From: Magnolia sinica
Taxonomy: Eukaryota; Streptophyta; Magnoliopsida; Magnoliales; Magnoliaceae
Length of the DNA: 64,000 nucleotides
Direction of reading: 5' to 3'
NCBI RefSeq assembly: GCF_029962835.1
Contig: NC_080590.1
Span: 64,850,001-64,914,000, forward strand
Shown here: one piece after another, positions 11,746 to 24,051 of the stretch
Numbering within the stretch: the stretch's first letter is position 1
How the letters are laid out: the number at the start of each line of letters is the position of its first letter
Position numbers and translations under genes: made by a program
Notes under the pieces: generated by a model
What the model saw: the letters and a program-made list of their open reading frames with translations, nothing else
Database searches by the model: none
What the model was told of the DNA's origin: nothing

Positions 11746-13156
11746 AAAGAAGGGAAAAAAGGGGAGAGAAATAATTGTTGCTTTAGTAGAGTAAGACAAT
11801 CCAAAGGCACATACTTCAATTGAACATTTCCACATTGTAGCTCTTATTGTGGATGGTTTACTAGACAAAAATCTCAATCATCAGGTGCATGGAATTGACC
11901 GTTAAAACAAATAATAGGCACAAGTTTGAATTTGACAAATAAATGTCCATGGATCAGAGGTTAGAATGATGCAAAGAATCTAACTTTGGAGCTCTATGCC
12001 ATCTACAGTGGGGCCAATGATTTGAAGGATTGGATTGAATTGAGTATGTGCAGGCTACACTTGTATAGGTGCATTTGTTCATGAGTGTAGATTGTCACAT
12101 CAGTGAGGGTAGTTTTGTAATAATATCTTTAATATATATAACATTTTTTCCCATCCAATTAGTCTCAAGATGAGATAGGGCATTTAAGATTTTACAAGAC
12201 ATTAAATGAAAATTTCAAGTTATGATTATTTATATAATTTTGAAAATCTCATGTGCTTTATAAACGGACGGCTTGGATTTATCCATGTAAACAAATGGCT
12301 TGGTTTTTACCCGCTTTGCATGCGCCTTTGGAGTAGCTCTTTCCATGAAAATCTTTCTTAATTTTTCTCCCTTACTCTCTACACGGCATTGGATGTGCCA
12401 CTTCCCTAGTCAATTTGAAAATAAAGACAAGGTAAACTGGTCATTTGCTCAAAAGATAACAGTGCTAATAGACAATGGTTTCTTGTTTGAGAAAATCTAC
12501 AATTGATATGTGAAAGAGAGAGAGGTATCTGCAAAAAAAAATAATAATAAAGGGGAGACGAATCAAATTGTCATTTAACATAGGGGAGGTAGAAAAAAAA
12601 ACCCTAATTATAATTAATTTTTAAAAAAATTAAGACAAAGTGCATTATAACATGCTTTTGTGCATTAAGACATGCATAATACATTAAAATTACAACTAGA
12701 ACGAGTGTTCCAAACACTAGCTTTTAACACAATAAAGTATTCTATAATAGATTCTTTACTTAAAATCTATAATGTTCTTCATAACCACCCATCCATATAG
12801 CACCTAAAAATGACGGAAAGACTTAAAGCTTACAGTCTATAATTAAAATAAGGAATAATCAGTGGTTTCAAGTAAAATCCATTATATAAATAGAATGTTG
12901 TAAGCGGAACGCATGTATCCATTTTGCCTTAGAGGTGCCTCCAATCCACCCACACACATTTCGGTAATCCAGACAGTTCATTTGCTGGGCTCATCATGGG
13001 TGGCCCAAGCTCCAAAAGACCTAAGCATTCAGTGGTCTCAATTATCCAACCTGCGACTTCTTATTATTAAATGTGGGTTATTGGATCTATGTTTTAAGTG
13101 ATAAGTTACGAGCCACTAGTTGAGCAGTTAAGATCATATGATGTGGCCCACACCAT
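11746..13156. other. Unassigned AT-rich DNA
   Basis: No gene or defined repeat was recognised. Only short chance ORFs are present. Confidence 0.5.
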
Positions 13157-13165
13157 GATAGGGCC

Positions 13166-14011
13166 GGTGTTCGAATTATCTCCAATATTATCGACATATC
13201 TCGAATATTATCTTTATCTTCAACTCAGCGATACCGATAACACCGGTAGTATAGAAATTCTAGGTATTAGCAATGTATCGCAAAATATCGCCAACGTACC
13301 AATATTGCTAATGTAATCACTAATATTTTCAACTATGTAAATTCTCTGTGTTACTTGTATTGCCAACGCATCAATATCGCCAATGTATCACCAATATTTT
13401 CGACTATATAAATTCTAGGTAATGCTTGTATCATAAGTGTATCGACGATATTTCAATAATATCACTAAGGTATTGATATCATCAAAATTTTGTTTATTAG
13501 AAAAAAATTTTATTTCAAATTTTTTTCTTGGGCACATGGTTGTATGTAGTGTTTAATTTGTCATTGATAATATCTTGATATTATCGATATTGCAATATGC
13601 GTGATATTGAGATCATAATCTTTCGTTTACTTTACGATTGTTGGTGATTTCTTGGTGAATCTTGGTGAAACATCATGTTTTGTTGATATTTTACAATATC
13701 GATGGATATTTGGATGGAATGTTGGATGGCTAAATGGGCTGAATGTGATGGTTGGACTGATTTCTTACAACATAGCATATGCTTTTAAGGCCCCATTAAA
13801 TAGAAACTTATTATGCATGCATTTTTTTTTTAAATTTCTAAATATGCAAATATATACATTTTAACATCTCTTAAAATTTCATTAAATATTCCACAATTTT
13901 TTCCATGTTTCCCTGCATTTCCAGTTATCAGCAATATTATCGGCAATATCAATATTGTTTTCGTATCCTTGGCCAGCGAAACTTGTAGCGATTCCAATAC
14001 TTCGAACAGTG
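13166..14011 (+). mobile_element. MULE-like MITE, copy A, 846 bp, with 9-bp target duplication
   Basis: The ends are inverted: GGTGTTCGAATTATC on the left, TACTTCGAACAGTG on the right. It is flanked by GATAGGGCC (13157-13165) and GATAGTGCC (14012-14020), an 8/9 match, and a 9-bp duplication is typical of Mutator-like elements. About 500 bases at the left end and about 100 at the right are packed with ATATCG, GATATC and CAATATTATCG variants, which could be subterminal transposase-binding repeats (inference). It encodes no transposase. The same sequence occurs in reverse at 26409-27260, showing that it is a mobile family. Confidence 0.75.
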
Positions 14012-14237
14012 GATAGTGCCAACTACTAACGAATGACCCGGATTGCTAGAAAATTGGCCCTACCATTCTAGCTGTTGCTCTGAGCATGACTGAGATTATA
14101 TAACACTGCAAGGTTGTTTGGATGCCTGTAAAATCATTTATTTTAAAGAGTTTACAAGTAGTCTTTGAATTACACTTGCAAAGACATACATAACATAGTG
14201 CAATGGTTTGATACACACGCATTATTTGTGTGGCTCA

Positions 14238-14470
14238 TTGTGATGTGTACCACATCCAATCCATCCATCATGTGCGTCCCTTGAAACTCTCCTAGGGGAC
14301 TGAAAAAGCACACAGACTAGTTGATTATTAGGTGGAAAACATGACAGAGAACAGTTACGATGGGAAGCCCACCACTAAAAACCTTTCAAACTGTTTGTGG
14401 GGCCATTGTGATAAGTGTAGGACACCCAATACATCCATCATATGCGTCTGGTGACGCTCTTTTAGGGGCC
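14238..14470. repeat. Pair of direct repeats, about 168 bp apart
   Basis: A block with CCAATCCATCCATCATGTGCG near 14257, followed by a CTCCTAGGGG phrase, recurs near 14430 as CCAATACATCCATCATATGCG followed by CTCTTTTAGGGG. It is related in style to the GGGCCCACC repeats. Confidence 0.6.
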
Positions 14471-14624
14471 CCTAAAAGCATCAAGCTCTTTTTATGTGAT
14501 TCAAAGATTTTGGTGGCACTTACCACTCCAAATTTGCGTGGCATGAATACCCACTATCTACATGGGTAGCCAAACACTTTAAAAGCTAGCAAAACATAAA
14601 ATTTTGATTGCCTGTAAGCAGTGT

Positions 14625-14860
14625 CCCTAGTATTGGTATTAGTTAGTATCATTGACTGGGGATATGGAAAAATGTATCAATATTGCTAATAACATCGCTG
14701 ATACTCAAAAATATATCATTGACAGGGAAATATTGGGAAAACATGAAGAAAAGGATTTTTTTTTTCTTCAATGAAACTTCATGAGATACTAGGAATACAA
14801 AATTGCAAAAAAGAACCATACACAATAAGTTTCCATTGAATAGGAGCCTAAACCATGCAC
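14625..14860. mobile_element. Fragment of the ATATCG-rich MULE-like MITE family
   Basis: Carries the conserved core also found in copy B at 26409-27260: a GGGAAA...CATG phrase, then CAATGAAACTTCATGAG, then AAGTTTCCATTGAATAGGAGCC. Only one end is recognisable. A short TA microsatellite (14868-14890) follows. Confidence 0.6.
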
Positions 14861-15264
14861 TGTCATTATATATATATATATATATATATGCATGTAATAA
14901 ATAATGTATCCATGAACTAAGAGAAGTGAAAAACATATCTATCTGGCTATCCTTCAACCTATATGGAGTTACGAGCCAGCTCAAAGCTATCATCTTAGTC
15001 CCCACTCAGTTGGCCATAGTATTGCTGCTCCACATGTAGACAAAATTGTACCCAGGCCATCATATGGTTATACCAATGGATGTACTCTCTTAGGTATCTC
15101 TAGAACTAAAAATTATACAAGCTAAAAGAGGATGTTGGGATTTTTACCACAAATTCCTCACACATCTGATTTTCACAAATAAAAATAAAAATAAAAATGC
15201 AACTAATTTAAAGTTCAAAAACATGCTTTTTAGAGGGTTAAGTGACTAAAATGCCCTTCACCCT

Positions 15265-16250
15265 TTTTTTTAGTGGACTCGAGCATTGTGGAGACCATGT
15301 GGTGTGTATAAAAATCCAACCCATCCAAGAGGACCCCACCACAATGATCAGATGGCACAAAAATCAGGCCGATGTATTCAATAGGTGGGCCACATGAATT
15401 TGAAGGTTTGGGTGGCATACATGGTTTTGCCATGCTGTGTCCCACCCAATGAATGGATCAGCCTGAATTTTGGTTTGCTTAATCATCATGGTGCAGTGCA
15501 CCTTTTGGGCATTTGACCTTCTGAAAACATTCACGACTTCAAATTAGTCAAGACAGTCTTGGGAAAATAAGGAATTTCAAGGGGAAAACCCTACCTTCGA
15601 AAACAATGAGGTCTGACAAATACACAAAAGCATTTCACTCTGTTTCATTTTGTAATTTACCAAAACAAATCATAGTAGTCGAAGAAGATACAGATTCACA
15701 GGAAGGTAAAGAATCCAATTATAAAATGGTGCTTCGTTTTCTGCTGTTGCATAGACTTGATGAACATGTATAGAAAGGATTTTCCAATCTGGGAGATATT
15801 TTGTGTGGGTCCAGTCATATTAATGGTTAGAACCAATGAGCCAAGGAGCCCCACTTGCAGAGACTGAAAGTGCACTGGAAACTGTACTGCCTGCTTGAAT
15901 TTCCTTCCAAAACACTCCCTTACCAATACTTAAAGAAGAAAATGACAGGTTAAGATCACTTACAAATGACCCAAATTGCAACAGGACTACAGCATATGGC
16001 CCAGCAGCTGGTGGGCCGACCTTTTGCTGATCTAAACTGTTTTCCTAGTGAGCCCATCATGGATGGGCCAGACTCAAAATCTCCCAGTTCTTCTCACTAA
16101 ATTTGGATGGTTGGCTCTATTTTTTGCAACTGTCCATCTGCTAGCCACGAATCAGATGATCAAGATAATCTGATTAGGTGATTTTCGGGCATGACCCATA
16201 CCATGGCAGGGCTGAATGAACAAATGACTGGAATTGATGGAAGGTGGGTT
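15265..16250. repeat. GGGCCCACC-type dispersed repeats
   Basis: Blocks at about 15265-15500 and 15995-16240 carry GTGGGCCACATG, CCAACCCATCCAAGAGG and similar phrases. The sequence between them (about 15500-15990) has no recognisable gene. Confidence 0.45.
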
Positions 16251-16479
16251 GTACCTCTAGAACTGTTGGTCCAAGCAACAAACACCATCTCAGTACAGGT
16301 CATAAAATAAAGACATCCATGCAACAGAAGAAAATTGGTGGGCATAAATGACAACAGAAATAAAAAAATAAATAATCAAAAGAAACCGCAATTGTAGAAG
16401 AATGTATTCACAAGATGTCTCTGTAATACATACATCCATGAATTACTCACTAAGAAGAGAGTTGGCAATGCCATTTGCA

Positions 16480-17115
16480 TATCTTACAGTCCGGGATTGA
16501 ATATTGTATTCGGCATGTACCATATTGTTCACCATCAGGATACAAGGTCGTATCGCCCCGTATCACCCTGTTCAGCCAATAAAAACATATCATTCAGGGA
16601 TGAAACCTGTATGTATCGGGCGGTTGATAATTGCTTAAAATATGATAATAAGGCATCCTATAAGTCCTTGCCAAATCTATAACTTTATTATTGATAAATG
16701 AAGGATAACTACTAGGTGCATTTCTGATCATTTCTTCAATGGTGATGACCTGTCCACAATACACTTGGCACAGATGTATGCCACTCCAGACCATCGTTTT
16801 AAATATCGGCTGATACGCATCGCATCACCTGACAGGTATCGTGAATCAATCGTCGATGATACGATAAATCAATTCTTATAGTGTATCAAAGAAAAATTCC
16901 AATGAAAAAAAAGAAATACAAATTTACATATTTTGTTATGTAATACTTATACTAAATATAATCTCATTTATCAATACATATAAATATTTTTTAATTGCAA
17001 AAAAATATATGCAAGGATATACAAGAAAATTCACACCGATAGGCCGGATAAATTGGTTGCGTTGGTCCATAAAATACATATTGTATTATGTATTGGTGGT
17101 CATCGATATGGATAA
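16480..17115. mobile_element. Degraded ATATCG-type MITE sequence
   Basis: CGTTTTAAATATCGGCTGATA at 16795 resembles the terminal motif of the nested element at 37563. GTATCG/GATACG variants are scattered from 16500 to 17110. No clean second end or target duplication could be defined. Confidence 0.4.
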
Positions 17116-17134
17116 AATACACGATAATTTGAAC

Positions 17135-17380
17135 CATGCTCTAGACCCTCCACTGCTCCACATCAAGAGCCCTGCTATGGATGGGGCCATATCCAAATAT
17201 CACAGTGATCAGATGATTGTGTCCATCCATTTGGTATCTATCAAACAATCGGTTAAAATAAAATCGATAGATCCAAATTCAACAGTTGATATCAGATGGT
17301 TATGACTGTCCAGCAAGTGTGATTTTGGGCTATGCTCCACCCATAATGAGGCCCATGACTAGGGGGATTTGGATTGACAT
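17135..17380. repeat. GGGCCCACC-type repeat fragment
   Basis: Contains phrases such as GATGGGGCCATATCC, CAGTGATCAGATG and CCACCCATAATGAGGCCCATG, similar to the other dispersed repeats. It may lie in or beyond the 3' UTR of the ABC1K gene. The ends are not clear. Confidence 0.35.
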
Positions 17381-17731
17381 GCATATATGCCACGAATATC
17401 ACCACCATTTGAGGAACATTGGAATTTATTATAGTCTGGCCTGAAAATGAATTTATCTCCAGGAAGTGCGCCTTGAGCCAAAGCTCATCTAGTTTCAAAG
17501 ACTTTTTCCCCCTTTTTTTCCCTTTCAAGACATGCACATATACACTGGTTGAGTTGTGAAGCTTAAATCATACTAATCTGAGAAAATAATAGACAATAAT
17601 GCACAAACAGACCTAATTCACATTGAATAGTGAATATTCTATTTCTCTAAAAGCATTGCCATTGTTTTAGCACATATTGGCTTAAAATATGTCCAAAAAT
17701 TGTTCGAGAGAAGGAAAGGATACGGCACCTT

Positions 17732-17851
17732 TTATGGGGCCATGAGTCCTTCGATTGTGTAGGAAAGGGACTGCGCCCAGTCAACTTTGAATAACAATGT
17801 CTGTAATGTCTTCATCACATCATAATCCGGATCGAGCTTGCGCTGCCATCC
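17732..17851 (-). CDS. ABC1K last coding exon
   Basis: 120 nt, found by reading downstream for the family's C-terminus. After the acceptor CTGTAG the frame reads [13 protein letters not shown], then [15 protein letters not shown], then YTIEGLMAP and a TAA stop at 17732-17734. It joins in phase 0 to the preceding ILVLE, giving the continuous [11 protein letters not shown] motif of the family. It is too short to appear as a conventional ORF. The region below 17732 is presumably 3' UTR, with AATAGA-like polyadenylation candidates near 17630. Confidence 0.9.
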   Translation of the reverse strand, partial: GWQRKLDPDYDVMKTLQTLLFKVDWAQSLSYTIEGLMAP

Positions 17852-20800
17852 CTACAGAAAACCAAAAAAGAAAAACAGAAGAAGAAACACAGATTATCAA
17901 AATTTTGATAAATTTAGATTTTTTCCCTTTCTGTCCTCAGTGAGCCCATCTAAAAAAATAAAAATAAAAAGTAAAAAAGCTCTTCACTTGCAAATCTGTT
18001 GGATGGTGTGCATTTATGAAGGATACAGTTTGATCTGGCACTGATCATTTGATTGCAATTGCAAATGCCTAAAGACTTCAAGAAACTAATGAGTTACAGG
18101 ATTTTGCTAAACCCACACATATCTCTATGCATGGATCAGCTTGTGTGTCTTGTTCCATTGAATAAACTCAATACACATACAATGTAAGTGGATTTTAAAG
18201 ATAAACACAAATCTTCCTAAAACCTATCAACTAGTGTATAGAGATGCATGTACAGCTATGCATATCCTATCTTCTAACAAAAACCAATAGACAGTCTTTG
18301 TAAGGTACCCTACAAGATATAAAGAAAACAAACTCTGTAGCAAATTGATGAAAACTATAGCTTGTGGGGGTTGTCATGGAGGAAACACTCCAAACCACCT
18401 CGCGAAGCAGACTGGGCCAATTCTGCCAGAAGGTTAAGGATGTGGAAATTAGAGTACAGTTGCATGAGGTGTGAAACGAAGTGGCAACAGATTTGAGTGC
18501 GAAAGCAGGGAAGCGGCTGTTTCAGAATGTAAACATGTATAAATAGGTAGGAAGCGGAAGCAGGAACAAGAGTTTGAAGCATGATTGGCTAGTTAAAAAG
18601 ATCCTGCAACTAAGAATCAGAGTTGCCACTAGCTATTTGCAATTCCACGGATGTCTAAAAGACCATGAGTCAAATTTCTAATAAGGAATTTGATTTTATC
18701 CATAGACTCCAATAATATGGTCTTGAATTGAAAGGATTCTGGGCAAGGGCGTCAGTTAGAGGGAAGGCACCCTTCCTTGCACATGTTAACACTGTCTCTA
18801 ATTGGTGGGAGATGAGATTCTCAGAACAGAATTTTGGGTAAATGATTAACAATACTAAACTGAATAAATGAAAAGATAAAGGACCTTATAAGATAGCTTA
18901 CACGTTCTTAAGAATTACCAAAATCTTTCCTAAAAAATCTATAAATAGATCCGTCTTCCCATGATAAAGGGTCTTTGGCTATTAATTCCCTATACACTCC
19001 CATCCTTCCCTTTCCCCTTCTTGCCACATTAAAACCAAACTCTCCTAGTAGAAACCCCTGCAAAAATAGAGTGAAATGTGAGGAACATTGTAAGAGGAGA
19101 ATGGTGCAAGGATTCAACTCTTGAATCAATCCCTCACAAACGGCTAAGGAGAATACCTCAACCCTCCTAGATTTTGACAACAGCTCCAACAACCATTGCT
19201 AGGGAGGATTCATTTGAGCTTCCCTCCAAAACATTGAATCACATTCTTCCAAGGAGAGCATTCATAAGTCAAGAACCTCTGTCAAATCGAGCAAGAACAA
19301 CATTGAAGACGGAGTTTCCGACACAAATGCTAGCTACATTTTTCATTACAATACTAAACCCTTTGTCTATTTTTTTTTTCTTCACATCACCGAAATCCTA
19401 TTTCAAGGATTTCTTTCCCACAAAGTGAAGACCATGTTTTGACATGGGCAGAGAAGAGTGTGCCAAGTGGAAAGTGAAGAGATTGAAGGGGAAGAGAAGG
19501 AAGAAAGAGAGAGGAGAAAAGTTTTAGGGCAACAAGTGTTAGCCCAAAAGATTAACACACACACACACACACATTAGGAAGAGAAACATAGTGTTCCACA
19601 GGAGTACACAGATAACACAATTACATACATACCCACACTCCCTCCTAAGCTGGAGCATGTATATCAATCATGCCCAGCTTGGAACACATATGAAGTAGAT
19701 GATGATGATCAGCATGGGCCATCACTCCCCCTCAAATACGGTAGATTGAGCTTTCATCAGCCATTGAATCTTCTTTTGAAATAGAAGGCCAAGCCAATCT
19801 CGACAGGCATCAAGCCACTAAATTGCCAATCACATGCAAAATCCTCTCAAAGACGTGCAATACTACAAAACAGGTGAGTGAACCACACTCACAATAGTTG
19901 AGATGGGGACTACATCCATAATGGCATGTGAAGACAAGTGCAACAGTGCACAACATGTGAGTGAACTACACTCACTACTGATAACAAAAGGCTAACAAAG
20001 GAAGAAACGATGAATAGAAAAGGAAAACTCTAATGCTAGTAGAAATCTTTCACATCAGGTGAGATTAAGCATTACGTCAAACATTTTGTGTCCATTGTAC
20101 CGCACCTAGACTACTTCACCTTCACTTGGTATATATAGACCTGTGATGATGCCTCAAAGCATGAAAGGAGACACACCAAGAACACTTTCAACCCACTACA
20201 ATACCTCAGAACATCAATCACTAATCATCCTTGAAAACAATCCCAAAAATTTTTTAGAAAATTGCAAAACACCCGATGTGCAGCCAATGGGGGAAGAAGC
20301 TCATCTCAACTAGACATAAAACAACCCCAAATTTACCCAAACAACCATCATTCATCAAACTTTACCATATATGGCCACTAAACTAGAGCGATAATTCAAT
20401 AAATAAATAAAATAAAATAAAAAATCGCCGAAACATAGCTATTTCTGCATGTACAATGAAGCTATTCCATACAAAACTTTATAACTCACTAAAATCTAAT
20501 CCTAATCACATGAAACTTGTTGCTATGGTTGGGAAACACTCAACCACACCAAATACATGTGAAGAAACACCATGAAAGTCCTCGTAAAAAAATACAAAGG
20601 AAAAAAGGAAATCTGAACCATTTCCCTACTTTCTCTATTTTGCATGAAACATCCCCAAAAACTCAACTAAATATCCTAAAAAAATCAGCATAAATTTTCT
20701 AAAATCAAGCTCTTTGAGATCCCATACCTTTTCCCATAAGAGGACTATCTGACTGTACACTGCTGATGCCATTCGTACAGCCAGATGACGTCAGCAGATG

Positions 20801-23800
20801 GGCCCCACTATCCTAGACTCTGATCAGCCAGGAAAAATGCTCTGATAACTAGTAGAAAGTGAAGAGATTGAACTGAAGAGAAGGGAAAAAAAAGTTTTAG
20901 GGGAGCAATTGTTAGCCCATAATACTACACACAAATGTATAAACATGAGAGAAACATATAGTGCTCCACAAGAGTACACAGATAACACAAACACACAATT
21001 ACATATATTTTCCTACTTGCCATCTCTTCCTCTTTCAGTGAGACCTCTACCCGGAATTTGGAAGTAGAGACCACTGGTGGAGTCAAAATTTTAATCTTCA
21101 ATTGCATTAAAGAAATTGATTCAATGATTCACCAGCCATCCGTGGAATTTTAGAGTCCCAAAATCCAGCTAGTGGAAACTCCATGACATTTTTTTACGCC
21201 CATGATTTTCTGGAGGGTTTGCTGGCCTATTTCGCAACTCTCAAATCCAAAAGTTGTCTTGCATAAACCAAAATGCAACTATAAATAGACATTTAGGTGC
21301 CCAATGCCTAACCTAACAAGGAAAATGACACAATTAAGAACATCTTAACTAATGATTGTTAAAAATACAGAAAAGATTTGGCAAATCAGCTAAGAAATAT
21401 AAAACACCACAACTGACTTGCCAAGCTATCCATACACAAATAACGAAATAACTATCCACCCTTGTGAAATTTCACTTCATTAAACCAGAATAGTCATGTC
21501 ACAAAAGAATACACAGGTAAAAAGTTGTCAAACTTGAAATTCAACAAAAGAAAGAAAGAAGGAAAGAAAGAAACAGAATACTGCATCTGAAAAATTCCAA
21601 ACACAGACAAACATATATTGAATAAATGCTTAGTTATTACAAGCATGCAGCCATTCAATATCTGTACTTGAGAAATCCAAGTGTACTAACAAAGATATTA
21701 CCTCGAGAACCAAAATGGTTACCATCACAGTGCAAACATTGCCATCAATGTTGACTCTGTGGCGCCGAACTTGCTCAAGTAATTGACGCATGCATTCAGC
21801 TGGATGGACAAGATCACCTTCTAGGGTACCCCAAAAATTGAGCGACTTCTCCACTTCCTAATTCTCAGCAAAAGGAGATAATTATCTAAACGCCAATCAT
21901 CATATTTAAGGAAATAAAATGGAGGAAGATTTGTAGGAAATTATGAATTCTTCTAAAGCTTGGGCATAACCATGGAAAACACGTACAAGCACACAGAAAC
22001 TGAGGCAGTAAGAAATTAATCAGTTGAGATATCTGTGTAAGAAGTTAAAGATGCATTATACATCTTGAAAATCCAGTTTCTTTTATATTTCCAAATTTAA
22101 TGCTTGAAATCTGTACCATTTAAGGATCATCTTGATGATATATTTGCTAAACTGCGTATGAAAACCCATAAATATATACATAAATCATACATGTGCATGC
22201 ATGCACATCCATGAATTCATCCAACCATCTCTCCATCTGCACGTACATACATACATACATACATACATAAATATACAGGAAAGGCAAGTTGGCCACTGTC
22301 AGTAGTTACACATTGTTGGGAGTGTTTAAGAGATGAGCCATACATACATCATACATGCCAGTAGTTATTTTGTCTCTGCATAATAAACTTGTCATTTAAA
22401 TGGATTAGTTAATGAAGGGTGTGGAATCATGGATCGATTGGCGTTTGGAGAGATATATGGAATGGGTAAGGAATGTGTGAACCCTTATACTTCAAGGCAT
22501 ATGGCTAGAATTGAGTAGGATGATGTGATGGGAATACGAACGGTAGAATAGGGGCATAAATGCATAAAGAAGAGAATGAACAGAATGAATGTTGGATGAG
22601 TGGTGTATGGATGGCTAAAATCAAATAAAAGGTTATTTGGATAATCGGGTGGTCCAATAGTCAAGTGGTCGAATAACTAGATCTATGGTTTATTGATTGT
22701 GGTCAATCAGAATTGTAAATGGCTAAGTGTACATAGAGTTATGTGGGTCTAAGTGCTAGTATGGTGCGTATGTGTGTGAAGTGTACATACATACATACAT
22801 TACATGCTAGTCCAACCATAAAAATCATGGGATCTTTCAGATATGGGGTGGGCTTATAGGGTTCCCTTGTTCAAGGGTTATAAATTTAGAAGAGGTGGAT
22901 AATTTGCATTTAGATAGTGTATAGTATGCTTTTAGGGTTAATTGGGTTGACTCCCCATCTCCCTTTTGCCTGCTATTTCTTTTCTGCTTTATTTTCTAGT
23001 TTTTTTTTTTTTTCCCTGCTTTTTCAATAAAATATCATCACAATTCAATAACAATTACTATTTCAATAGCAATACATATAACAATAACAATAACAATAAA
23101 AACAACAATAACAACAACAACAATAATAAATTGATGATGATGATGATTACGTTTAACCAATAGCAAAACCCATTGCTGGTGTTTTGCACTTGACCATTTC
23201 CTTAAACAAAATTTATATTTTCAGAGTAAGAGATCAACTCAGAAAGATAACTTAGCTACTAGGAAATGAGAGCTTTGCTTTGCCCACAGGTACCTTTACA
23301 CCCTGCCACAGGTCTCCAAATCCAAGCCAGTCAACTTATCGAGTGGTCCACACACACGTGGAAGCAACATGCGGTTTAAAAGAAATGCCAACGGTGTACA
23401 TTCAACATACACCTGGGTTTGTCTATTGAAAGCACCGACCTCATTCTGGGCGAGGTCATCTAGATATGAGCCCACTTGATGTATGGCTTAGGATGTAGCA
23501 CACTATGTGCAGAAGTGCTTGTGTTTGGCAGAACTCTACAAAATTAACAAGGACAAAATCACTTAGCCAATGAACATACAGAAAAAGCAACTCAATATCT
23601 AGAGATAACCGGAGTACACAGGGTGACATAAGAAACAGCAACCGAGGTGTTATCTCAGAATCATTACCAATAGAAGTCTCATTTTAACTCCCTCAAGCAT
23701 AAGGTCATCAAAACTAACTACTCACCTCAATGAAAGCCTTTGGATTTGGGCATTTCTGTTGTTTTGACAATCTTAACGTGCACTCTGCAGCAGTGCGTCC

Positions 23801-23995
23801 ATCTCTAAGAGCAACAGCCCTGAAGAACTCCAGCAAATTCACACGATCAATCCTAGAAAGCTCAGCTGTCATGCCCACGTCAAGGAAAACAATATGAGGT
23901 CTGGACTTAAAGAGCCGCTTGCCTGAAGTCCTGGTCTCAGCTGCCCAGACAAGGATATTTCCCGGATGCATATCTGCGCAATGAGGAATTACAAG

Positions 23996-24051
<56 letters not shown>

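Noticed and set aside
18355..19192. Minus-strand ORFs (75 and 94 codons) in the last ABC1K intron
   Set aside because: Considered as extra ABC1K exons, but they do not match the family, and the VLE-GWQ junction joins directly to 17851.
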